Shown here: one piece after another, positions 50,006 through 61,198 of the stretch
Layout: the number at the start of each line of letters is the position of its first letter
Numbering within the stretch: the first letter of the stretch is position 1
Assembly: GCF_048128805.1 (NCBI RefSeq)
Contig: NC_135997.1
Location: 24,842,315-24,906,314 of the forward strand
Source: Centroberyx gerrardi
Lineage: Eukaryota > Chordata > Actinopteri > Beryciformes > Berycidae
Direction: 5' to 3'
Length of the DNA stretch: 64,000 bases
Notes under the pieces: model-generated
What the model was told of the DNA's origin: nothing
The model's database searches: none
What the model saw: the letters and a program-made list of their open reading frames with translations, nothing else
Program-made: the position numbers and the translations under genes

Positions 50006-51411
50006 GTCTTAAAATGGTAGGGAGACTTGCCAAAAGTGCTTAGTAAATCTATGTTTGTGGTGATAAAATTTGTCCTCAGAGTCAATACATTTGCTGAAGA
50101 TGTGCCAATTTGAACATTTCATCACATAGATAAGACAGCTGTTCAGTTGAAATGTGCAACTATGTGACCAGGCAGAATTCATGCAATAAACCTTTCCTGT
50201 TTGAAATGGTGCTGATTGTGGTTATATGTTTTCTTTTTAAAAAGCCCAATCCTCAAGACATATTAGCAAAAATATTAGCCCCGCCACAGAAAGCTGACAT
50301 CTATGCATGACTCTATGCATACAAACCGATAAGTGAAGTACTCCCAAAAAATCCATAGTAAGGCTTTAAAAGGAAAAATATGAAATTCTTACATGATATT
50401 TCAGACATTGCCATCTACTGGCCAGTTTATGCCTGAACTGACAGAGTATGGCCATAGGTGCTTATTTGTACCACACAGACATGCAAGTACAGATACACAC
50501 ATACACTGGAACTTGACTGCACACACACTGAACCTTTACTGCACACACACAACATTTACTACTCAATAAACAGTGCTGAGTAGGCTCATTAGAGATTCTG
50601 CAGACTGTTGGTTCTTTTGTGCAAGCTTAATTTAAATCAAGAGATAGGCTATCAGCATCTATGGTAATGCCGGGACTTGTTTTCCTTTAGTCTTCGTTTA
50701 CAATTTACAAGATCATTCATTGCTTTTTCATTCACCTGTTGACTTCCTTTCATAAGTGAAGACAGATACCACAGCACACCACAACATAGCCATCAATAAT
50801 TAATCATCTATTTCAATCCAAACAAAGCTCAGGGGGTTTTCATTCAAGACCCACTGGAGGATCCCATTAATCACCAGCCTTATGTCAGCAGTGAATTAGA
50901 CTCTAATAAGAGATGCATGAAAACATTGTTCTGAGCATTGCCTTGCCACTTAGGCAACCATTCCTTTGATCAATGGCTATACTAGTCAATCGTTTTCACA
51001 ATCTGCTACCTGATCTGTTTCCAGCAAGGCTTTGCCATATAGCCATTAAACATGTGAAGCTTTACCACACATTAAATACATTTTCACACATGCATATAAT
51101 TGAGTTGCATTCTACCCCAGATTTAACAATGCAACCATAAATCAACAACAATATATAACAATATATTCAACATTTAACATTAATCCAAAAGTGATGATTC
51201 TTACATAAACAGGGTAACTTTTCCAAGATGAGAAGTTTGGAAGCTGTTTGTCATAGAAGGGAGACAAACAGTCATGAGAAATGACCCAAGCCTTGCTGAG
51301 CTGAAAGTCTTCTGTGTGTAGGCGTACCGAGCAAACATCCTCAATGAGAGTTTCTGATAGAAAGAAAACTTTGCCAAGGTCAACTTAGCATTTGTACTTT
51401 CTGTTTTAATG

Positions 51412-51655
51412 TAATGTAATACTTTATTGATCCCCATGGGGCAATTCTCTTTTCAATAAAGAGTAGGTAAGAGTGCAGGGTTAGCTACAAAACAGCACCC
51501 CTGGTGCTGGTAGGGATTTATATTGACTTGCTCAAGGATACTTCAGCAGGGCGGTTGTTGGACAGGAGAGGGAGGTTGGGGGGTTTGGCTTGGACCCAGG
51601 TCATCTGGTTGAAGGACGGGCTGTCTAACCACGATGCCACCCTACTGGCCAAAGA
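51412..51655 (-). mobile_element. Fish SINE-like repeat, minus orientation
   Basis: Carries TACTTTATTGATCCCCATGG, then CTTGCTCAAGGATACTTCAG, then GATGCCACCCTACTGG. The middle block matches the repeat at 2.99 kb and, reversed, the SINE at 55.1 kb. The TTTATTGATCCCC end is the reverse of the GGGATCAATAAAG end of similar elements. Confidence 0.65.
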
Positions 51656-52386
51656 GAAGAATATAACACTCTTAACAGTTTAATACAACAAGGAAAATTC
51701 AGAAAAAAGGAAAACACAGAGCAAAAATACATAGCTGTAATGCAAAGTGGCTAAATATATCACTAGCTAGATCCTGTACCTAGACAAAAAATAACAAGAA
51801 TAAAATTTAACAAAAATGTCAGATGAATGGAAGCCTAAATGCAGACCGGTGCAGGACTGTGAACTCTGCTTTCTCAACATTTTCTATAAGCTTTGACTTT
51901 CTATTTGAAAAACAGGAGGACATTGTAGCAAAAAATCAATAAAGAGAAATACCTCAAGAGTTCAATTACGCCCCTCACCCTAAACCCCACCCCAGCCCAA
52001 CCCAATGGCACAGAGTGGCCACAGCTGGCTATTGATCTTGTTTGATGAACTGAAGGCTATCCATGCAAGGGAGTCTATATGAGAAAAACAAATCTAATAT
52101 GTAAACACCATTTTGAAAGGACAGAATTTGTGCTTTGTTGTTAGATATAACTTGGTGCAGAATCACATGACAGTCAGGCCACTGTAGGTGGGGTGATTAC
52201 TACAGTGGATAAAACCTCTCATCAGAACTGTCATCCTTACATATTCTCACATTGTGCTACTAGTGAGTGAAATTAAGTTAGGCTTACCCCATTGGCAGAT
52301 TTTTCCCCTTGTTTAAAGAACAGACTGAAATACAGGATGAAGGTGAACATTTTTTGCAGTGCAGCGTCCATCCTCAGTGATTGACT

Positions 52387-52606
52387 GCCTCCCTCTCCCT
52401 CCCCCTTCCTCTCTCTCTCCCTCCCTCCCCCTCCCTCCCTCTCCCTCTCCCTCTCCCTCTCCCTCTCCCACACTGGGCTCCGGCAGCTGCAGACGCGCTT
52501 TCACTATTCCCACTTTCTCTCTGCCTATCTGCTCCACGTAGCACCTTGCACTGAAGCACTGAATGATCGTGGATTAATTTTGCATTTGCCTTTTCAACCA
52601 GCCAGG
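52387..52606 (+). promoter_or_regulatory. Candidate promoter and 5' UTR of the alpha gene with a CCTCTC tract
   Basis: A homopyrimidine run at 52387-52469 (CCCTCT, CCTCCC and CTCTCC units), about 140 nt before the start codon, followed by GC-richer sequence (CTCCGGCAGCTGCAGACGCG). CT-rich tracts of this kind can bind Sp-family factors or form triplex DNA. TSS unknown; it may be transcribed as 5' UTR. Confidence 0.5.
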
Positions 52607-55600
52607 ATGAAAGCCCAGTTTTTATTCATTTTGCCCACCTGTTCCTTCCTTCTCTTTCTTCTGTCCGGTGAGTAGTTTATCATGAGATCTTGGTACTTGT
52701 TGCGTTACAGTAGCTGTATTTCCTAGTAATGCCAGGCTTAAGGAAATAATGACAAATTTGACATCCCAACTGTGTGGAAAAAAAACAATTGCTGGAAGAA
52801 GGTAATATGAATTGGTTTATAAATTTAACATCTCCTGCCAGTCAGGGTTCTGTGACTTAATAAAAAAAATGGCAATTTATACAAGAAAGCTTTTGTTAAG
52901 TTGTTATTGACAGGTTGGTTATGTTTACATTCAAATGATTAATTTAATATAGTCCTAATATCTGCGATTTCTGAAACATCAAGATAGTAAATGATGATAT
53001 TTTGATGAAGGATGACTAATGGGTGTTAGTCTCATACCTTATGATAAAGCACAGCATGTCATTGCCATTCACTTTTGAACCTCTTGTGAATGTAATATGT
53101 TTTTCTTGACTGTCCTGCTGCCCTTTCTGTTGTTATTCTTTACATTGTGGGGAGTCTAACCTTCAAAGTAAATCAAATCAACACTTGAGGGGAAAACTCT
53201 CAGGTGAAAAAGTAATCCAATCTGTGATTTACTGGAAAAACGGGAATGGGAAAACGGGAAAAATCTGGAGTCATACACTGCATCCCTATATTGATGAAAA
53301 CTAACATGAGTCATCTGGATATTAGTCATACTGAAAACAAAAATAGTCATAACCAGCTAAAACAATCATTGCAGTGGCATATATAATTTTCTGACCCTCT
53401 TTGCTGTGATTCAGGAGGCACCTGTTCAGAGGCAGAGCACAAGCTTTTCACTGTGATATTCTCCAGCTACAACCAGTACATACGGCCAGTGGAAAATGTG
53501 TCTGACCCAGTCATTGTGCAATTTGAGGTGTCGATGTCTCAGCTGGTGAAAGTGGTAAGTAGCCTATTATACTATGCCATTTCAGTGTTGCTAGGACAAA
53601 TGCCCCCACTCTTCTATTTCCACTGGTTAGTGTCTATAGTATCTGTGATGCATGGGGCTGCTACGCTGCTACCTCACCACAGCTTAACATATATCACCTA
53701 GCTCAATGAGCAGCCACGACCTGAGAGGACGACACAATGCATAACATGAATGAAGCACTGAGTGTGGAGACTCTGAGCATTCTCATAAAGGAATGTGCAT
53801 CGGTTCATGGAAAAGCTCTCAAGAAATATGCTTGTGTGTCGATTCGTGGACCTGGGAAAAATAAGTAAGACAAATCTCAGCTATGGCTTTGTCTCATGAT
53901 CTTTAATGATAAAATTAAGTGAAGAGGTGGGAGTGGTTGGGGTACCATCCGACACACCTGAGAGTCTCCCTGCCAATGCACAGTAGCTTTGTAAAGCTGA
54001 GCTTAAGTCAAAAGGAGCTCGACACAGAGAGGGGCTGCGTGGGCGTTTGATTGGCCAAGACAAGATGGGAAATGTCAGCTGTCTGAGTACCACGCTCTAC
54101 CCCTCTCAGTTAAGGCAGCCCCCATCGCTCAATCACTGCCACTTCAGATGAGCACCCCTGGATGTAACGGCGTGTTTTGGCTGGAGCTGGCTGAGTGGAG
54201 ATTGGCTGAGCGGAGAGACGGCTCTCTCACTTGACTCGGACAGCTCCAGAGCAAATTAAGATAATTAAACAAAAAGGCTGGCTTTGGACAGGGAGGACGG
54301 CTCCATTCACATAATGAACAGCCTTATTATGGCAAATATAATGACAGCCACTTACATGAGGTGGGTCAGTGTGCCAGGTTAAGTCATATCACATCAGTCC
54401 CTGTGCTTTTTATTTAGTCCCCCAACTTTTTTTATTTTTGGACATTTTACCCTTTTCATTTGCATATCATTGTGCATATTATTGCCAAAGCAGCTGCCTT
54501 TATAAATATTATGCAGTGTCAGTCAAATTGATTTACATTATTTCTAGTATTCTATAAGCAGAGGAAAAATATGTTATTAAACTTCCACGGCTAATAGTAT
54601 AGTATTTCACTATGTAAGCAGTAGTACCCACAAGGTGTATTCTAGACAATTTGAATGGCCCATGTGGGGTCAGAGACACCTTGCAGTTCATCAGAATCCA
54701 ATGTTTTCCTTGGCATAGTATAAGCAATCTTGAAAAAGAGCTTGGTAAGTATCCAAGACTCGTCTGGGTCTGAAGATGACACAGAGATAGAGAATATCTT
54801 ATGTTCCCCTGAACTCAGCTGATCTCGGTGGCTCGCAGTGCTGATGGATGACCATTATTTCCTCCTCCAACCCAGATTCAATTGGTATGGCTCAGCCTGC
54901 GTCGATTACAGCAGGGCTATATGAGCTCATTTAGAACATCAATAGCTTATCAGCTGGGCTGGATCAGCCATCATCTCACAATTAGGAATTGTGGGGAGGG
55001 CCACAGGCTCTCTGGGCTGCGTGAGGTAGTCAAAAGGGGGTGTCAGTGTGGCCTGGTGGTTATAGAGACCGTCCCATAGGTGACAGGTTTGATCCCTACG
55101 ACAGCCAATGTATCCATCCTTGTTGGAGTGTCCTTGAGCAAGACACTGTTGTAAGAGGCTGCTCCTGGCTGCCCCTGCGTTGCTGACCGTCTACAAAATC
55201 ATGCTCAAACAACCTGAGGAAGAGGTGCTACCTTAAATTAAGTGACATGGAGGTGACAAGACAACACTCTTGGTGAAAAAAAAAATGTCCAAGCTTTAAT
55301 TGTACATCATATTAAAATGCTTGGATGCTTTGGTCCAACTGGACCGTCACCAGATCTGAACTAAAACACCAGGTTTTCCTATTTTTATATGATGACAATT
55401 AAAACATGATTAACAGTTTTTTTCAGTGTTGTGCCTCGTCTTCCCTCCACGCTCCTGCACTCCAACCCATTTGGGGAAATGAGTCTATGTGTGTCTCAGA
55501 GGGCTACGCGAGGAAACAAATTCCTAATTACGCTGTGTCTAATGTGATTACTGTAGTGCTATAAAATTCCCACTCCCCCCAAAAGAGAATCCACAACAGG

Positions 55601-58600
55601 CTGTCCTGTGGCTTTCTGCCCACATGTGCTTACCGGTAGCTCTCCAGGAGACTGAACGGTCACATGAATGGTTAATGTTATGCACTGGGTCATGAGATTG
55701 GTTCACTCACGGTCCAAGTCACACAAACCTGACCCTTCCCCACGCTTTCTCTCCCTGCTCCCATCCCTCTGCTCCAGCTTTACCGCTGAGTTGTTAGTTT
55801 AAAAGTTAAGGCTGACTGGCTGGAGCTGGAGCGGCCCCCTGGCTCCAACTGTCATGTGTGGTATGTTTCAGGGTTGGAGGACTCAGGTGTTCCTCTCTGA
55901 ATCCTCTCATCCAGGAAACAGAGGTCGGACCCTGCATCCAATCCTCGATGGAGGATTGGATGATCACCTGTGACAGCGTTCCAATTGTTCTGTCTAACTC
56001 AAAAACATTAATTCAATCCTTGTAATTTGGTAAAACGTTTTCATTAAGGATCAATTCTTCTTTATTCTCAGGATGAAATCAACCAAATCATGGAGACAAA
56101 TCTGTGGCTGAGACATGTGAGTTTACCACCCATCCATCACTGAGCATGCCTATGCAAATGGACCTTGAACAAGGTCACCAACTATGGATCCAGCCTTCTG
56201 TCATACATGATTCTTCTGGGCTAGACTGATAGGTTGAATTATTCATGTGAGGAAGCTTTTTAAACACATTGATCTTTGTGGCCCTAGTTTTTTTTGTTTT
56301 TTTTTCAAACATTCTATGAACCAAATGCACATAGAATGCATGGGCAATTTTGCATTGTTTGTAAAATAAATCACAGTGGTCTAAAGAACATCATACTTGT
56401 CCAAATGGCTATAAAAGCCTCTAAGCGTCTCCTACAATATACTGAAATAATATCAGCAGTACTTTGAGTGATCCAGATTCTCCCTGAATGAACCTCATTT
56501 GTATTTCATAATCATATTGCACGGGGCTACAAGGAAAATAAACTAGTGCCCATACCAGTGCATGGCTTGATGGTTTTGTCACTTAGTTGGTCCCACATGG
56601 TGCCTCTACTGCCATGATGCATGGCACAGTGAGCCCATTCTGAATCAAATGAGGCAGGGCAGCTCTCCAGGCCCGTATTACAAGCACTGCGCAAACACTC
56701 ACATCTGTGCTGGAGCCACCATCATCTTTGATAACATCATCATCTTTTTTGTTTTTATATACATATTTTTTTGGACATCATCATCTCTTTGCTAAAGGCC
56801 CAATCTGTAATTGCACTTTAGTGCTGACCATTGAAACACTATTTCACCCTGCTACTGCTTTGTTTACATAGTGATTTAGACATTTCCTGATTAAGATATT
56901 TTTCACTCTAAATTTTATGGTCCAAACTTTGGATTCAGAGACTGTAGCATGTAAAATTTTCCACCAAATGGTGTATCTTAGCATGTGACAGGTAAATATG
57001 AGTATGACAGTAAAACTTTTGTTCACATTTGTAATGTTTGTAAATAAGGGAGTAAAACAGATATTTTTACTTTGTTACGAAAGTTCCAAAAATATTTTCC
57101 CTCTACAATTCAAACTCTCCAACAATATAATTAAATACACCCAAAATTTAGATGCTCATATAAATTCAGCATGCTTACAAGGACATGGCCAGTGAAGATA
57201 TTGCCTCCAGCAAAATCAAATTAACATTTTATAGAAGTATCAAGTCACATACGTGATTGATGTAACTCAAATTAAATATTTATGATCATGGCTACTTTAT
57301 GACCAGAAAAGAGTGCAACCTGTGTGCTATACAGACAAAAGCTACTTTTCCCCCTGAGATTTGCATCCCTCACTGGCCATCCAAATCGTACAGTGTGCTG
57401 TAGACACTTCCTGTTTCTTAATTAAGTGAAATTTTTACAACTCTCTGAGGTAGCTCTACTATTGTTGCTTTATGAGCCACATGAGGATCAATGGCTGCCC
57501 TGAGGAGAGGGTCAAAAATAGTGGCCAACAAGTCCATAAAACACACTATAAACTATGGTCTATTACATCTCCTCAGACATATAAACTGCGTTGAGTGTGG
57601 TCACACAGTACTAGATGACTTGTTCTCACTGTTTTTATGGGGGACATTTTAGAAGAGAAAGTGTTTAAAATGAGTCAAAGTAGTTTTTTTTATACTAAAA
57701 GATAATCACCAGGAGGAAACAACTAGTACACTCTTGGTTTTATATCTGGTTTTATGTCCACTGTAGCTCTGTAAAGCACTTTGTGACAAATGCATTGTTT
57801 AACCATTTATGGCTAATTGTGGGAGTTAACGGGGTGGGAGTAAATCCTTGTTCACGTGCGCACAATTTCAAGTTGATTGAGATTTATAAAGGGAAACTGG
57901 CGCACTGGAGGGCATGCGTAACTTTTATACATCACAACATTTTTTGCCGTATGCAGGTTAGGGTTAGACTCCGGACTTCTGCTTACGAAGCCTTTTAGTG
58001 TGGAATCCACACAAGGTTTTATACATGAGGCCCCTGATCTATTTGCTCAATGGTCAACTGGTCCATTTAGACTAAAGAAATGCACCCCATGTCCTAATGT
58101 GCCATGTCCATGCCCTAGAATTAATCAGGGCAAATTCTCAACACAGTGGTTTGAAAGTAGAATGTGAGATGTTGTATTGGAACCAAGTGTTAAAATGATA
58201 GGCAGATGAATATTAAGCCTTGTGAGCTTACCACCTGCAGGATAGGGGTCAGGTTCAATGCCTGTTAGGCAAAGGTCAGGGGTGGAGTAGACCTAGGAAT
58301 TGTGGACCTTGGCAACAGAAACTGGCTCTTGGCACATGGAACGTAACCTCTCTGGGGGGTAAGGAGTCTGAGAGGTAACAATTAAATATAGTGGGGCTCA
58401 TCTCATGAGTCCCTGGCTGGCTGCTGCAAAGTTGTAGTTTGTCTGTAGTAACTCTGTAGTTTGTCTCTAGTCATATCAGTTTGGTCACTTCAATGCGACT
58501 AAGACTTGGGGAGAACAAAACAGCCTAAAACAGCAGTTTGGTACTCAGCCTTCTAAGAGATGGTGAGAGAGGTGCTGGAGGAGGCTACACCCGCCAACTC

Positions 58601-59601
58601 CATAGTCCTACTAGGAGATTTCAACCTGATTTATAGACCCAGTGGCTGATGTATAGACCTGATGTATAGACCCAGTGACTGAGTATAGACCTTATGTACA
58701 GACTGTTCATGCAATGTCCCACTGGTTAGATTTAACTACCAGCCATCAAATTGTAGTTACACATTTCGATTGTGACCAGCATTCAAATCCAATTTTGTAC
58801 TGTACTGTACAAAACAGTGAATGAGCACAACTTTTTAGATTCAACATTTTGGTTGTGTATGCAGAATGTAGGGACCTTCATTTTCATTTTCTTCATTTTT
58901 AGTTTTATCAATTGAGGTGATAGATTTCCTCATACTTTGAAAGGGTTTTATTGCCAATCATTAAATAAAACACTTTATGAGTAGTGAAATATCATTGAAT
59001 CGAACAGAAAGTGAAGTAAAACAAATTATGAAAAATATTTGCAAATAATATTTTCTCTATATCTCTATAATCTTCTCTCCAAAATGTTAAAAACAAGATG
59101 TTTGCAATGCTGTCAAATATAAATAAATCATTCTGCCTTGTTTTCAGATCTGGAATGACTACAAACTCAGATGGGATCCCAAAGATTTTGGAGGTGTAGA
59201 GTTTATCCGAGTGCCATCCAACAGGATATGGAAGCCAGACATTGTGCTGTACAACAAGTGAGTTCAACAAGAAATTCAAAAGCCTGGCTCAACAACTTTA
59301 TTGGTCGTTGGTTGCAATTACAACAAAGATTTGAACACTGAGTACAGGGTTGCTACACAGTGACAAGCTATCATACCAGTCTCCATTGACATGCTCGTTT
59401 TATGTGCAAATCCATGGGTTATTTATGTTCTACATATTCTTAATGGAGTGTACGTGAGGAACATCAGAAAGTGCAATTTGATGATGAAGCCACAAGGCAT
59501 CTTTTTTGATTAATGTCCCTGTGACACAATAGTCAATTGTTTATATCCTTCAATCTAATCTTCAATGACTCATCTGTCTGCCAACCTCATTCCATCACCC
59601 T

Positions 59602-59641
<40 letters not shown>

Positions 59642-61198
59642 GTCATTCCACAGTGCAGTCGGAGACTTCCAGGTGGATGACAAAACTAAGGCCCTGCTTC
59701 GTTACAATGGTGATGTGACCTGGATCCCTCCAGCCATATTCAAGAGCTCCTGCAAGATCGACGTCACTTACTTCCCCTTCGACTACCAAAACTGCACCAT
59801 GAAGTTTGGCTCCTGGACCTACGACAAGGCCAAGATTGATCTGGTGCTGATTGGCTCAACCATCAACCTCAGGGACTTCTGGGAGAGCGGCGAATGGACG
59901 ATCATTGATGCCCCTGGTTACAAACATGACATTAAGTACAACTGCTGCGAGGAAATCTACACGGACATCACCTACTCTTTGTACATCCGCCGCCTGCCTC
60001 TTTTCTACACCATCAATATGATCATCCCCTGCCTCCTCATCTCATTCCTCACTGTGCTGGTCTTCTACTTGCCCTCAGATTGTGGAGAGAAAATCACGCT
60101 GTGTATCTCGGTCCTGCTCTCTCTAACTGTGTTCCTGCTGGTCATTACAGAGACCATCCCCTCCACCTCGCTGGTCATCCCCCTGATTGGGGAGTACCTC
60201 CTCTTCACCATGATTTTTGTCACTCTCTCCATCGTCATCACTGTTTTCGTGCTGAACGTCCACTACCGCACGCCAAAGACCCACACTATGCCCTGCTGGG
60301 TGCGTAGTGTGTTCCTGGGACTGCTGCCCAGGGTGATGTTCATGACCAGGCCGGAGAGAGACCCGGAGGGGGTGGCAGTGGCCGGTGCTGTTCAGTCGCT
60401 GCATTCTAGGCCCTGTGCCATCCATTCATCAGGTACTCTGCAAAAGCAGCATAAACCTCAGGCCCTGGCCTCCAGCGTGGTGTCCAGCCTGGCTCACCGC
60501 CAACGGCTTTTCATCAGTACAGAGCTCTCCAACCTCAACAACTTGAGTGGAGACCCGGCCAAAGCTCCCGGCTCTGGGCTCCTGTGCCGCGAGGGCCGTT
60601 GCAACTGCTGCTGGCACCAGAGGTCCACCAAGCTACCTGCAGACTCCGGGGGAGGGAGTGGAGGGCTGGGCAGCCTGGGGGCCTCCTGTGGAGGCGGTGC
60701 TGTTGGGGTTGGAGGGGCCGGTGGAGGGGGAAGCCCATGCTCCAGCTCAGAGTCTCTGGATGGAGGACTAATGTCCCTGTCGTCCCTCTCACCAGAGGTC
60801 AGGGAGGCTATTGAGAGTGTCAAGTACATAGCAGAGAACATGAGACTACAGAATGAAGCAAAGGAGGTAAGTACATTCAAACAAGCAGGGGGGCATTTTA
60901 CAGGGGACAAAGGAGGAAGGAATCCCATGGGTTAGAACTACAGGGATCCACTTTGTTTACTATCGCTTCTAAGGCATTATAGCAACTGTAGCAATAGAAA
61001 ATGGAGTTCCATGTCAAAAACTCAATATTACAGCATTGAAAATGTATTTTCACTTTGATCCTCTCACAGGTTCAGGATGACTGGAAGTACGTTGCCATGG
61101 TGATCGACAGGATTTTCCTGTGGGTTTTTGTCCTAGTGTGTATCCTGGGAACAGCTGGCCTCTTCCTCCAGCCTCTCTTACTTGGGGAGGACATTTGA
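52607..61198 (+). CDS. chrna3: Neuronal nicotinic acetylcholine receptor alpha-3-type subunit, 6 coding exons, complete
   Basis: Principal (agonist-binding) subunit of heteropentameric neuronal nicotinic channels. Exons: 52607-52667, 53415-53554, 56072-56116, 59148-59257, 59654-60866, 61070-61198; 1698 nt, 565 aa, GT-AG borders and consistent phases. Signal peptide 1 to about 21. Cys loop C152-C166. Agonist-site aromatics are Y117 (loop A), W173 (loop B), Y214 and Y221 around the vicinal pair C216-C217. Four membrane segments follow; M2 includes [14 protein letters not shown] and M4 is near 535-558. The end of the cytoplasmic loop ([20 protein letters not shown]) and the [12 protein letters not shown] terminus fit human CHRNA3 better than CHRNA6. 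The protein is about 60 aa longer than human CHRNA3 (505 aa), largely through a Gly-rich insert at about 450-480; a Cys-rich [11 protein letters not shown] motif from C430 has a counterpart in CHRNA3. Same orientation as, and downstream of, the beta gene. Confidence 0.95.
55030..55215 (+). mobile_element. tRNA-derived SINE in intron 2 of the alpha gene
   Basis: An A-box-like TGGCCTGGTGGTTATAGAG and a B-box-like GGTTTGATCCC are spaced as in tRNA genes, followed by the SINE body TGTCCTTGAGCAAGACACTG and GGCTGCTCCTGGCTGCCCC. Confidence 0.75.
57840..58045 (-). repeat. Probable interspersed repeat in intron 3 of the alpha gene
   Basis: On the minus strand it begins GGGGCCTCATGTATAAAACC and contains TTTATAAATCTCAATCAACT and GTGCGCACGTGAAC. 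The GCCTCATGTATAAA end recurs in many fish repeats as far as I recall. Identity not established. Confidence 0.4.
58310..58640 (+). pseudogene. RTE-like LINE endonuclease fragment
   Basis: GGCACATGGAACGTAACCTC reads GTWNVTSL, the opening of an AP-endonuclease domain in RTE-type LINEs. About 260 nt later the frame reads [19 protein letters not shown], matching the conserved LLGDFN motif. The sequence between is shortened and frame-broken. It is a dead fragment in intron 3 of the alpha gene. Confidence 0.7.
59603..59638. repeat. CT microsatellite at the exon 5 acceptor of the alpha gene
   Basis: Eighteen CT units ending 15 nt before exon 5, so the repeat forms most of the polypyrimidine tract of this acceptor. 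Confidence 0.95.

Larger units (their letters stand above)
49321..52380. other. 3' UTR of the beta gene and the beta-alpha intergenic spacer
   Basis: Candidate polyadenylation signals AATAAA lie at 50000-50005, 50185-50190 and 50565-50570. A repeat resembling the one at 2.99 kb fills about 51412-51655. No open frame with a recognisable domain. In mammals the intergenic region of the beta4-alpha3 pair holds shared enhancers; nothing here can be assigned to that role by eye. Confidence 0.5.

Noticed and set aside
55030..55100. Possible tRNA gene
   Set aside because: A- and B-box-like words are present but the cloverleaf does not close and a SINE body follows.
59565..59653. Protein start within the CT repeat before alpha exon 5
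   Set aside because: This is intron. The repeat translates as Leu/Ser, and the upstream exons complete a standard receptor N-terminus.
60123..60928. Antisense open frames across the alpha exon 5
   Set aside because: They are shadows of the GC-rich coding strand; no domain and no splice support.
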